64,000 bases of DNA, from NCBI GenBank assembly GCA_938041455.1, contig CALITO010000004.1:1-64000 (forward strand), written 5' to 3'. Numbering within the stretch: position 1 is the stretch's first letter; each line of letters opens with the position of its first letter. A model generated the notes under the pieces. That model had not been told where the DNA came from. It saw nothing but the letters and a program-made list of their open reading frames with translations, and ran no database searches. Shown here piece by piece: positions 1-9,239 of the stretch. This DNA comes from an uncultured bacterium (lineage in GTDB: Bacteria > Armatimonadota > JACIXR01). Position numbers and translations under genes: made by a program.

Positions 1-1
1 T

Positions 2-3000
2 GTAACCTCCACTACACTGCAGACTCCTACCCTACAGCACGGGATGACTTATTACTTCTCGGTGCGCGGATGGCGCAGCGTGGATAAGGGGGAAGTAGCA
101 ACCTCCGATGGGGTAACAGTTGATACACAGCCTCCCTCTTCTCAGGTGGACCCTCTTCCAGCCATTACGGATTCCCTCACATTCACCGTCTCCTGGCGGG
201 GAACAGATGTCCCCTCGGAGATTCAAAACTACGATGTCCAATACAGGGATGGAGCGACGGGGGCTTGGGTTGACTGGCAGATGGCAACAACGGTGACCTC
301 AGCCCAGTTCACTGGCGAAAATGGGCATACCTACTATTTCCGTTGTAGGGCGAGGGACAATGCTGGTAATGTTGAGGATTGGCCATCCGCTCCCGATACA
401 CAGACGCTGATCAATGTAGGAGCGGTCACTTTGACCGTCGTGGCGACACCCGCTTCTCTAACCTTCAGTGCGGGGGAGAACAGCAAAGATGTAACCTACA
501 GGATAACAGCGACTGGACCTCAAGGGGTCAACCTCACCACCTTGACTTTGAGGAGAGAGTTCGGGGATGGAACATCAGAGGAGATACCGGAGGTGATTTC
601 CCAGCGGATAGAAGCGGGGGGAAGTGTTGAGATGGGGCGGACGATCACACTTGATGATGCTACTCGCACGAGAGTTTTAGCCGGAGGAACGACTGGAACA
701 TTTGATATATCCGCGACCTTCAGTGGGAATGACGATAGCGGTAACGCGGTAAGTGGGTCAGCAAGGATAAGGGTAGAGGTCAGGGCGGGAGCACCAGAGG
801 TTTTTAATGTCAGTAATCTTCGCATTCAATTCACCGCAACCAGTCCATTCGCTATTGGACAGGGAGTGCGGGCGAGGGTATTGATGGATGCTTCAGGCAC
901 TCTGCCCGGGGATGTAAGGGGCGTTATATACCTTGATGGAAACCGCTGGAGGAGCTTTGGAGTTCGCCTTAGGGAAAGCGGTGAAAACGAGTTCGAGACC
1001 GACCCCCTGCCTACAGAGGAGAGCGTCGTTGGTAGGCACACTATAAGGGTTGAAATAGTAGAACCAACAGCCCTGAGCGCGCAGGCAAACTACGAGGTAA
1101 GTAGGGAGGCGGAAATACCAGCTTTCACTTTGAGCGAGTTGATCTTGATACCTGATACAGCGAAGCTCACCGATTTTAACTTTTCCTCCCCTCCCCAGAG
1201 GGAAGGAAACACAAATCGCTATACATTAAATGGCACCGCTAAGTTGACGATAATCTCCCTTGATAATCAAGAAGTAGCGGGGGTAACAGTGGAGAATCTA
1301 AAGATAGCCTATAACGATAGAGATCCCAGGAACTCGGAGGTTCGCTCGGGAAGGATTACGAAGGAAGTGGACGAGACCGCAGAGTCCCTGTTTAAGAAGT
1401 GGAAGGATTGTCTCCTTATTAGGAAGGTTGAGTATAACTATCCCGAGGGGAGCCCCACGAGACCGGATTTTCTCTCCCTCAGTGGCATGCTCCATATCCC
1501 CTACTTGGACCAGGATATTTACCAGATAAACGACCTTCACTGCACAAGGGATGGAATCGTTGGCAAGGACTTCCATTCACCACACGAGTGGAATGTATAT
1601 GGCTTTCGCTTCTCAATCAAGGATATAGGTAGCGCTCCTGCCATCTCCATAGGAAAAGATAGTTTAGGCTATTACATTTCAATTTCAGGAGAGCTGGCAG
1701 TTGGACAAAGGGGTAGCTCAAGCGTGAGCAAGATAGCCGATTTCAGTAACTTCAAATTTGCCTATAACAGGAGCAGGGACGATTTCAGCGTGGCTGGCAC
1801 CTTTAGAATAACCGACCCCTTCAACTTCATACCCGGCAACAATTATTTTGAACTTACTAACATCCAATTCACTAAGGAGACAGACACCTGGTTTATGAGG
1901 GTAGGATGTAGATTTCATAAGGAGAACCTGCCCGAGGGTGTAAGGGATTTACTCGCCAAGATACCTTCCCTGCCGGAAAATGTTGAATTTAAGTTCAGCA
2001 AGGGCGGAAACATAGAGGGAAAGATTTCTCTGATCAATGACTTGAGGAGCGGTGGACCAGGACATCGGCTTGACTACGATTTCGCAAGTTCTCGCACCTC
2101 CTCTGTCGACCCTACTGAATATAGGATACCGAAGATAGATTATGTGCTTGATCCAACCTATTTAGGAATAAATCTGAAGTGGGAGGATGGGGATTTCATA
2201 AGGGGACAAAGCAATATAGAGATAGCGCTTGACCTTTATCTCCCCAAGTTCAAGGATGAATCTGGCAACTGGGTGGAGGACCAGAATCGCCGGAGGGTGC
2301 AGGTAGGGGATGTGAATGAGAGAGGAGAATTCACCCCCGGGGTGAGGATATCTATGGATGGAGGGGTGGAGTGGAATGCCCCGATGATTACAATTGTGAG
2401 AGGTCTGCGCTACGCCTTCTTTGATGAAAAAGTGCTCCTTAGACTGAACGAATTGGCTTTCCAAGTCTATCCCTTCCTCGTGAGCATAAATGGCTCATTA
2501 GGGGTAGATTTCTCTATGATAGAGGGTGGGATAGACTTGGGGCTCAATATTGACCTTGACGGTAATGTGGAGTGGAGATTGGGAGGCGGTGGACACTTTG
2601 ACATAGTAAATGTGGTTCATCTGGGTGTAGAGAATCTGGATTTCTGGGGTGGTCCCGAGCCAAGGGAAATAACTCTCAACTTTGATAGGACAACGGGAGA
2701 AGGAACTGGGAGGAACTTTCAACAGAGTGGGGACACACCGATTCAAGTGAAGAGATATTTCAAGTTTGAGAACGCTTCTATAGACTTGGGAAGTTCGGGG
2801 AGTTGGTTTCACGGTAGTGTGGAACAGTTCTTGATATATACCAAGGTTGACGGGGAAACCAAGGTATCCATAAGGCACGCCGATGTCAGTGTTGCGGGGA
2901 TCCAACTTTTAAGCGATTATGACTATCACAACCCGATGTTAAGGGTGGCGGGGAAGGCGACTATTCCAAGTGGGCAGGAGATAATAATCGTGGGGAAACT

Positions 3001-6000
3001 TGGTTGGGGGGGAGAGGATATGACCTTCGGTCTATTCGGAGCGGTAGGAGGGCTCAGGATTCAGATTGGTCCCGTGACCCTTACCGATGTGGGGGGAGGC
3101 TTCTTCTATAATCCCGTTTCGGAGGACCTGGAGACCGTCAGGTATATGTGCGGATTTGAGAGACCGGAGATGAACGGAAAGATAGAGGCGAGAAGACCCG
3201 GTGGAGCGGATAATCCGGGAAGCTTTGCCGTTCTACTTTATGCGGGGGCGGTGATTGCCTCAGAGGACTTGGTGAGGGGCAAAGCCCTCGTCACCTTAAC
3301 GGAGAACTACTTCAATTTGGATGCGGAGGTAAGGGTTCTTCCCAGCGCCAATTTGGCAAGGGGAGTATTTTATCTGGGAGTTGGCTGGGACCCATTCTAT
3401 GCCGAGGGTTCTATAGATATAGAAGTGAATGCAGTGGATATAATAACTGGAAGAGGGCATTTGGATTTCTATGTCTATAGTAGCGATGCTTGGGGGATAA
3501 TGGGGAATGCCAATCTAAAGGTAATCCGCATAATAGATGTGACAGCGGAACTATTTGTGGGTAATCCCGGGTTTATGTTTGATGGAAGGGTTGGAGCCGG
3601 CATTGACCTTTACATAGTGAGTGGTGGTTTTGAGTTGGAGACACTTTTCTGGTATAAGAGAACCCCTCCCTCATCCTGGGGCGCCTATGCCAGGGGAAGA
3701 GCCTGGGGCGATGTGTTGGGAGGCTTGATAGGGGCGGATATCTCCCTTGAGGGTGCACTCATTCATACCTCGCCCGCCTTTATCATCTACTGCGTTGGTG
3801 GCTTGAAGGTGGAGGTTTGTTGGGTTACCGTTTTCAATGGTAGCGTTTGGGTCGCCCTGAGCACAGAGGAAGGCATAGATGGGGGGACGGGGAGAAACTC
3901 CCGCTATGATGAGTTGATAGACGAAGCAAGACATATGGCCGATGAAATGGAGGAGGAGAAAAATAGAGTAAAAGAGAGTATGGATGAGGCGAGGAGAGCC
4001 TATGACCGGCTTAGCGAGGAACAGAGGAGGCAGGCGGGGAGAACAGTGATACAACCTGATGAGGAGAAATATCGGCTGGTAACTACAGTGTATAACAGGG
4101 AGATGGGTGGTGCTGGATTCTCAACAATCTATTACTCCGGCTTACCTGAGCAATTACGAACTATCTGGGAGCAAGTGATAGATGGCAGGGAGGCGGAGAA
4201 TTTGGCTAATCTGCGGACTCAACTATTAAATAGCCAAGCCGAGATAGATGTTCTGAATGAGCAGATGGTTGCTAAATACGAGGCGGTTGCTAATAAGATA
4301 AACCAATATTCCGCTGTTTTAGAGGCGGAACTACCAAGCGTGAGGGAATTAGGAGAAATGGGAACTCCATTCCAGGGTTATGAGGAGCAGGCGGTTACAG
4401 CAAGGGATGGTTCAAGGAGAACGATTCGCACGGGCTTCAATATGGATTATGCGAAAGCTGAACGGCAGGCCAACGAATTCCAAGAGGTTAGCGAGGATTC
4501 CGCTCAATATGAGCAGAGGCTTCTCCAATTAATGGCTAACTTTGAGGAGAACCTACAAAGATTAGATGGGCTTCTCCACTGGGAAGACCCAGCAGTGGCA
4601 TCCCTCACCGAAGATTATTACGAAGGCTTCTCAAAAATTACCCGCCACTACAACAAGTTCATAGATTACCTCCGAGAGAACCAACAAAGTTGTATTAGAA
4701 GGTCAAGGACCTTATCCGGGATTTCCGAGACCTCGCTACGCTCTCTCTTTAATGATGTAGCCAATGCATTACCTGTTGACTTTCTGAAAAACTGGACTAA
4801 TGAGCGTATAAATAATATCAATAGTCTTTTGGGCAAAACAAGGGGAGAAGAAGGTAGCTACAACCCCATATTGAGCGACTCTGACCCCCCTGAGAGATGG
4901 AAGGAAGTTTTTGTGGATTCTGGTCTGGAACTATGGTATAGGATTCCCCGATCTGGTTTAGACGATGCGATATATCGCACCTCTACAATGCGTTTGGAAA
5001 GTGTAAATAACTATAAAAATTTGCTCAACTCTTTCTGCCCTCACTGGAAAAACTACACCAATTCACTTGACAACATCTATAGGAGAAAAGCGAGGCTATA
5101 CGAGATACTCTATGACCTATATGACCAGTTGGCGCTCTGCGATGGGGGATTGATCCGGATATCGGAGGTAGAGGGAACCTCCCCCGATTTACCGGCGGGA
5201 ATGATCTTGCGTAATTCACAATCCATCCAGAGGCTCCGGGAAATTATGCGGGGGGCACCGGAAATGAGACGAATTGAAGGTATGGGTGGTCCAGCGGGTC
5301 CGTCTACGGGACCACGACCTCTGCCTGTTGGCAGTTACATTACCGAGAGAGGGGTTAGGTTTATGAGCAAGCGCGATTACTTCAATATTAAGAAATGGGA
5401 GACCGCCCTCTATCTTGTAGTGCCGGAGATAACCTCGTTTAGAGGGGAGAGGGTTTCCGGTTATGGCTACGCCCTGATAAGCCTCAGCTGGGATGCTACC
5501 CATCCCTATAGTGATAGTCGCTATCCCGAAAGAAGCGGTGTAGTGGAATATAGCTGGGCGTTAAAGAATCCCGTGGGTCCGACCCTGGGCTGGGTATATG
5601 GAGTTCCCTCACCTCCTGCTGAATTTCCCCGTTATTCAGTGGGCAAAAAGAAGGAATTGAGAGTGCTTTTGTTCCAGGAGGGGACCCCACTTGGAGAATA
5701 TGAGGTTCGCCTGCGGGCAAGGGGCGCGGGTGGCTACACAATAGAGAGAATGGGAAGGGTGAATGTCAGATTCGCCCCTGAAGGTGACAGGAGCAGTTTA
5801 GACATTAGGGATGATACACCGCCCCTTAAGCCAAGGGTAGTAGTAAAGGGTCCTTACACAGCAAGTAGCGGAGAGATGTATGGCGAATGGGATTCTTACG
5901 ACTACGAATCCGGGATTCAGGAATATCAATATAAGATAGTGAGGATGTTGAGGTTAAGAGGTTCACTGCCCAGTTTTTCCGAAGCCTACGCATACAAGGG

Positions 6001-7219
6001 GTTACCTCAGCCTTCTCCCCTTGTAACTGGAGGGACCGCTATTCGGGAACCTCGCTTCGGTCAAACTCGGAGAGGAGTCGCCGGGAGCAGGGCTCCAGCA
6101 AGCAGTATAGTAGAAATAGGAGGTTTGATTGAAAGTGAAGATGTCATCCCCTGGACTTCCGCTGGCGGTATGAGGGAGATGAATATTCGGGGACTATCGC
6201 TACAACATAATAACTATTACAAACTTTTGGTCAGAGCTAAAAATGGAGCGGGGTTATGGAGCGAGGTTGGAGAATCAAACCTTGTCAAAGTGGACTTGAC
6301 ACCACCCGACCCACCTTACACAGCAAGCATTCAAATACAGAACATCTTCGGTTTCCCCTCTTCCTCAAGCAGTGGCTTCCAAATGCCAAGGGGCGATATC
6401 CGGGCGATGCCGGTAGGCGGTATAAGAGTGGAAAGAGGGGCGGGAGGATTGAGAGGGTCACCCTTGATAACGGTCGAGCAAGGTATAGCTTCGCAGATTC
6501 AGGAGAGTATGTTCCCCGAGATCTTGGCACAATCAGGAGAGAAGCCGTTTACCCTTCGTTGCAGTTGGGAATGGCATTACGACAACGATCCTGAATCCAG
6601 TATCAGCGGACATCGCTATGCCATAGGCACTGCTCCCGATAACACGGAGATACTCAACTGGACCGACCTTCCTCTTCCTCCAACCGCAGCTCCTCTTGAA
6701 GGAAGGAGCACAACCTCCGTATCCATCGTGGGATTCCCCGTTCGGAATGGCGTCACCTATTATCTGAGGGTTAGGAATGTCAATGGGGCTGGTGTCGCAG
6801 GCAATGAACGAGTAGCCAGTGTAACTTGCCAATTGGATGACTCTACACCACCCACTGCCCCCACTGTCAGCATTCAAAGGGAAGTGCCCACTACTGCCAC
6901 TATTATACCTGAGCGTAGGCTAAGACCAATCAGAGTGCTCTGGAGTCAAGCTCAGGATAGGGAATCGGGAATAATAGAGTATAAATGTGCTGTAGGGAGG
7001 ATTGGAAACCCGGAGGCTATAGTGCCTTGGACATCTGTGGGTATGGAACATCAATTCCAATTGCCAGAATCTTTGCCCGGAGGGACACTGCTCTTCTCCG
7101 TCAAGGCGATAAATGGAGCGGGCTTGGAAACAGTCTCCACAGCGAGCGTTCTTTACGAACGTCCCATAGAGGTAGCACCAGCAGGGGCAGTTATAGAGAG
7201 ACCCGAGATAAGGAGGTAA
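2..7219 (+). CDS. giant secreted/surface Fn3 and coiled-coil protein, 5' end off the window
   Basis: The frame is open to the left edge, so the first in-window ATG (44) is probably internal and the N-terminus is missing; at least 2,405 residues are visible. In order, numbering from ATG 44: an Fn3/Ig-like domain (about 40-120), a CARDB/Ig-like stretch (about 125-370), roughly 900 residues of Gly-rich amphipathic beta-strand repeats (about 370-1280), a charged helical coiled-coil region beginning near 1288 and continuing helical to about 1760, and a C-terminal block of Fn3-like domains introduced by TPP/TPPxPP linkers (about 1780-2391). No catalytic motif was recognised. The stop codon lies inside the ribosome site (AGGAGG at 7211) of the next gene, so the two are tightly coupled. 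Extracellular or cell-surface location is inferred from domain content and neighbours. The long beta section could also be a TamB/AsmA-like groove rather than adhesin repeats. Function unknown. Confidence 0.85.
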   Translation, partial: VTSTTLQTPTLQHGMTYYFSVRGWRSVDKGEVATSDGVTVDTQPPSSQVDPLPAITDSLTFTVSWRGTDVPSEIQNYDVQYRDGATGAWVDWQMATTVTSAQFTGENGHTYYFRCRARDNAGNVEDWPSAPDTQTLINVGAVTLTVVATPASLTFSAGENSKDVTYRITATGPQGVNLTTLTLRREFGDGTSEEIPEVISQRIEAGGSVEMGRTITLDDATRTRVLAGGTTGTFDISATFSGNDDSGNAVSGSARIRVEVRAGAPEVFNVSNLRIQFTATSPFAIGQGVRARVLMDASGTLPGDVRGVIYLDGNRWRSFGVRLRESGENEFETDPLPTEESVVGRHTIRVEIVEPTALSAQANYEVSREAEIPAFTLSELILIPDTAKLTDFNFSSPPQREGNTNRYTLNGTAKLTIISLDNQEVAGVTVENLKIAYNDRDPRNSEVRSGRITKEVDETAESLFKKWKDCLLIRKVEYNYPEGSPTRPDFLSLSGMLHIPYLDQDIYQINDLHCTRDGIVGKDFHSPHEWNVYGFRFSIKDIGSAPAISIGKDSLGYYISISGELAVGQRGSSSVSKIADFSNFKFAYNRSRDDFSVAGTFRITDPFNFIPGNNYFELTNIQFTKETDTWFMRVGCRFHKENLPEGVRDLLAKIPSLPENVEFKFSKGGNIEGKISLINDLRSGGPGHRLDYDFASSRTSSVDPTEYRIPKIDYVLDPTYLGINLKWEDGDFIRGQSNIEIALDLYLPKFKDESGNWVEDQNRRRVQVGDVNERGEFTPGVRISMDGGVEWNAPMITIVRGLRYAFFDEKVLLRLNELAFQVYPFLVSINGSLGVDFSMIEGGIDLGLNIDLDGNVEWRLGGGGHFDIVNVVHLGVENLDFWGGPEPREITLNFDRTTGEGTGRNFQQSGDTPIQVKRYFKFENASIDLGSSGSWFHGSVEQFLIYTKVDGETKVSIRHADVSVAGIQLLSDYDYHNPMLRVAGKATIPSGQEIIIVGKLGWGGEDMTFGLFGAVGGLRIQIGPVTLTDVGGGFFYNPVSEDLETVRYMCGFERPEMNGKIEARRPGGADNPGSFAVLLYAGAVIASEDLVRGKALVTLTENYFNLDAEVRVLPSANLARGVFYLGVGWDPFYAEGSIDIEVNAVDIITGRGHLDFYVYSSDAWGIMGNANLKVIRIIDVTAELFVGNPGFMFDGRVGAGIDLYIVSGGFELETLFWYKRTPPSSWGAYARGRAWGDVLGGLIGADISLEGALIHTSPAFIIYCVGGLKVEVCWVTVFNGSVWVALSTEEGIDGGTGRNSRYDELIDEARHMADEMEEEKNRVKESMDEARRAYDRLSEEQRRQAGRTVIQPDEEKYRLVTTVYNREMGGAGFSTIYYSGLPEQLRTIWEQVIDGREAENLANLRTQLLNSQAEIDVLNEQMVAKYEAVANKINQYSAVLEAELPSVRELGEMGTPFQGYEEQAVTARDGSRRTIRTGFNMDYAKAERQANEFQEVSEDSAQYEQRLLQLMANFEENLQRLDGLLHWEDPAVASLTEDYYEGFSKITRHYNKFIDYLRENQQSCIRRSRTLSGISETSLRSLFNDVANALPVDFLKNWTNERINNINSLLGKTRGEEGSYNPILSDSDPPERWKEVFVDSGLELWYRIPRSGLDDAIYRTSTMRLESVNNYKNLLNSFCPHWKNYTNSLDNIYRRKARLYEILYDLYDQLALCDGGLIRISEVEGTSPDLPAGMILRNSQSIQRLREIMRGAPEMRRIEGMGGPAGPSTGPRPLPVGSYITERGVRFMSKRDYFNIKKWETALYLVVPEITSFRGERVSGYGYALISLSWDATHPYSDSRYPERSGVVEYSWALKNPVGPTLGWVYGVPSPPAEFPRYSVGKKKELRVLLFQEGTPLGEYEVRLRARGAGGYTIERMGRVNVRFAPEGDRSSLDIRDDTPPLKPRVVVKGPYTASSGEMYGEWDSYDYESGIQEYQYKIVRMLRLRGSLPSFSEAYAYKGLPQPSPLVTGGTAIREPRFGQTRRGVAGSRAPASSIVEIGGLIESEDVIPWTSAGGMREMNIRGLSLQHNNYYKLLVRAKNGAGLWSEVGESNLVKVDLTPPDPPYTASIQIQNIFGFPSSSSSGFQMPRGDIRAMPVGGIRVERGAGGLRGSPLITVEQGIASQIQESMFPEILAQSGEKPFTLRCSWEWHYDNDPESSISGHRYAIGTAPDNTEILNWTDLPLPPTAAPLEGRSTTSVSIVGFPVRNGVTYYLRVRNVNGAGVAGNERVASVTCQLDDSTPPTAPTVSIQREVPTTATIIPERRLRPIRVLWSQAQDRESGIIEYKCAVGRIGNPEAIVPWTSVGMEHQFQLPESLPGGTLLFSVKAINGAGLETVSTASVLYERPIEVAPAGAVIERPEIRR

Positions 7220-7224
7220 AGGGA

Positions 7225-9231
7225 ATGCATATGCGAGGTAGAAAATATATTGAAAAAATAGGGGCGATAATCCTGCCCATATTATTTCTATGCAATGTGC
7301 TGGCACAGGAGGCGAAAGCTCCCCTATTCTTCGCTTTGCCAGACAAAGATAAGGTCTATATCATCCTTGGCCAAACTCCGAGAAGCTTTATGGGCTTCAA
7401 CCTTTACCGCAAAGAAGGGGCAGGTGCATATGAGAAATTGAACGATGTTCCTATAACGGGCACTTTGGACCCCACATATATGGTTGCTATATTAGGGGAG
7501 GAATATGAATGGGTAGCTAACGCCCTCCGAGCTGATAATGAGACGGAGTGCCTTTTCAAACTTCGCCAACCGGAAAACGGCATTCCCCTCTCCCTCCTCA
7601 GTAGGAAAGTTGCCCAAGTGCTGGGCAGGATATACATAGACGATAAAGCCAAAGCAGGAGGTAGCTACACATATAAAGTCGCCCTGCTCGACTGGAGCGA
7701 AAAGGAATTCCTCTCCGCTGAGCAAAGCATAATGGTTGCTCCCCACCAGCCCCCCACTCAATCCCCGAGAAATCTTAAGGCGGAGGCGAAAGATGGGGAG
7801 GTCTTCCTCACCTGGGAATATCCTCCCTATAAAGGGGGGAACGATATAGTGGTGGGATTCAATATTTACTCAAGGGGGGAGAAGGACGAGAAGTTCTACA
7901 AGATAACCCCCCTCCCCCTGCTCCGTTGGGAGGGGACCTTGTCCTACAGAGACTTGGATGTTGATAATGGCTTCACTTATCATTATTACATAACGAGTGT
8001 GGACATAATAGGGGCGGAGAGCGCTCCTTCCAATACCGTATCTGCTAAACCCTTTGATAAAACCCCTCCCGCTATACCTTCTGGTTTAGAAACGGTAAGC
8101 GAGGAAGCAAAGGTAAGCATTAGATGGAACCTCAGCCTCGAACTTGATATAGCGGGCTATAACATATTCAGAGCAACATCTATTACAGGTGACTTCCAGA
8201 AGTTGAACAAGGAACTCATCGCCCCCGATTCCCCCTATTACACTGACGAGGAGGTGGTAGCGGGAAATCTTTACTTCTATAGAGTAAGTGCGGTTGATAA
8301 GGCAGGGAATGAGAGCAAGATGAGCAATGCCATATCTGGAGCGGTAAGGGATACGACACCGCCTCAACCTCCCCGAAATCTAACAGCCGAGGTTAAGCAG
8401 CGCAAGGTCTACCTCAAGTGGGAGGCACCTCCTGATAAAGATGTGAAGGGATATTATGTCTACCGTGGTAACACGGAGAAGGACATCCTCAGCATTACCC
8501 CGAATCCACTCCCCAAGGAGCAATTGGAATATATCGACGAGGGTTTCCGCAAAGAAGGTTTGGTGCCAGGCGATTCCTATGTTTTGGGGGTATCGGCTGT
8601 GGATAATTCTTATAATGAAGGCAAACCCGCGTTCATCAAGGTTGAGATACCGGATGATGAACCACCTTCCCTTCCTGTATCCTTCTTCGCCCGCGCCAGG
8701 GAAGATGGCAAGGTTGAGGTGACCTGGCAGACGAGTATGTCAAGGGATGTAAATGGCTATAGAATTTATAGGGCGGAGGAGGGTAATGAACCCCTTATGA
8801 TAGGGGAAGTTGGCAAGGAAGTTTTCTCCTTCATAGACGATAAGGCGGAAAAGGGAAAGAGGTATCTTTATCAGGTGACCGCTGTTGATAAGGCGGGGAA
8901 CGAGAGCGAGAAAACGAAACCCGTTTTAGTTATTCCTTCCGATATAGAGAGACCGCCAACACCCCGGGGCATAAAGGTTGTAATCGCTGATAACGGTGTG
9001 CGGATAAGTTGGGAGGCTGTGCAAGTAGAGGACCTCTTGGGCTATAATGTATATCGTGCCGACTATCCCAGTGGAATTTACCAAAAACTCAACGAGGAAC
9101 CCGTCAAGGGAACTTCTTTCTTGGATAGGGATGGTAAAGCCAGCCATTATTATAAGATCACCGCCATAGATACATCCCGGAACGAAAGCATCCCTTCCAA
9201 GCCCCAGAAACCGGTTAAGGAAGGGGGCTAA
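7225..9231 (+). CDS. secreted protein with tandem fibronectin type III domains
   Basis: A 668-residue protein. The chosen ATG has AGGAGG eight bases upstream and is followed directly by a signal peptide (positive MHMRGRKYIEK, hydrophobic core, cut near LAQEA); the same frame is open further upstream inside the previous gene, but that extension lacks a signal or ribosome site. The first ~150 residues form one divergent Fn3-like module. Five regular Fn3 modules follow, each starting with a proline-rich linker (PPTQSPRNL, TPPAIPSGL, TPPQPPRNL, PPSLPVSF, RPPTPRGI) and carrying the usual GYxIYR strand and a terminal AVDxxGNES-type strand. There is no enzymatic domain and no C-terminal sorting signal. 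It lies between the giant Fn3 protein and an outer-membrane barrel, so a structural or adhesive role at the surface is likely, by inference. Confidence 0.88.
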   Translation: MHMRGRKYIEKIGAIILPILFLCNVLAQEAKAPLFFALPDKDKVYIILGQTPRSFMGFNLYRKEGAGAYEKLNDVPITGTLDPTYMVAILGEEYEWVANALRADNETECLFKLRQPENGIPLSLLSRKVAQVLGRIYIDDKAKAGGSYTYKVALLDWSEKEFLSAEQSIMVAPHQPPTQSPRNLKAEAKDGEVFLTWEYPPYKGGNDIVVGFNIYSRGEKDEKFYKITPLPLLRWEGTLSYRDLDVDNGFTYHYYITSVDIIGAESAPSNTVSAKPFDKTPPAIPSGLETVSEEAKVSIRWNLSLELDIAGYNIFRATSITGDFQKLNKELIAPDSPYYTDEEVVAGNLYFYRVSAVDKAGNESKMSNAISGAVRDTTPPQPPRNLTAEVKQRKVYLKWEAPPDKDVKGYYVYRGNTEKDILSITPNPLPKEQLEYIDEGFRKEGLVPGDSYVLGVSAVDNSYNEGKPAFIKVEIPDDEPPSLPVSFFARAREDGKVEVTWQTSMSRDVNGYRIYRAEEGNEPLMIGEVGKEVFSFIDDKAEKGKRYLYQVTAVDKAGNESEKTKPVLVIPSDIERPPTPRGIKVVIADNGVRISWEAVQVEDLLGYNVYRADYPSGIYQKLNEEPVKGTSFLDRDGKASHYYKITAIDTSRNESIPSKPQKPVKEGG

Positions 9232-9239
9232 GTAAAGAT

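Noticed and set aside
6985-7224. N-terminal extension of the second Fn3 protein
   Set aside because: It overlaps the end of the giant gene; the ATG at 7225 has an ideal ribosome site and begins a signal peptide.
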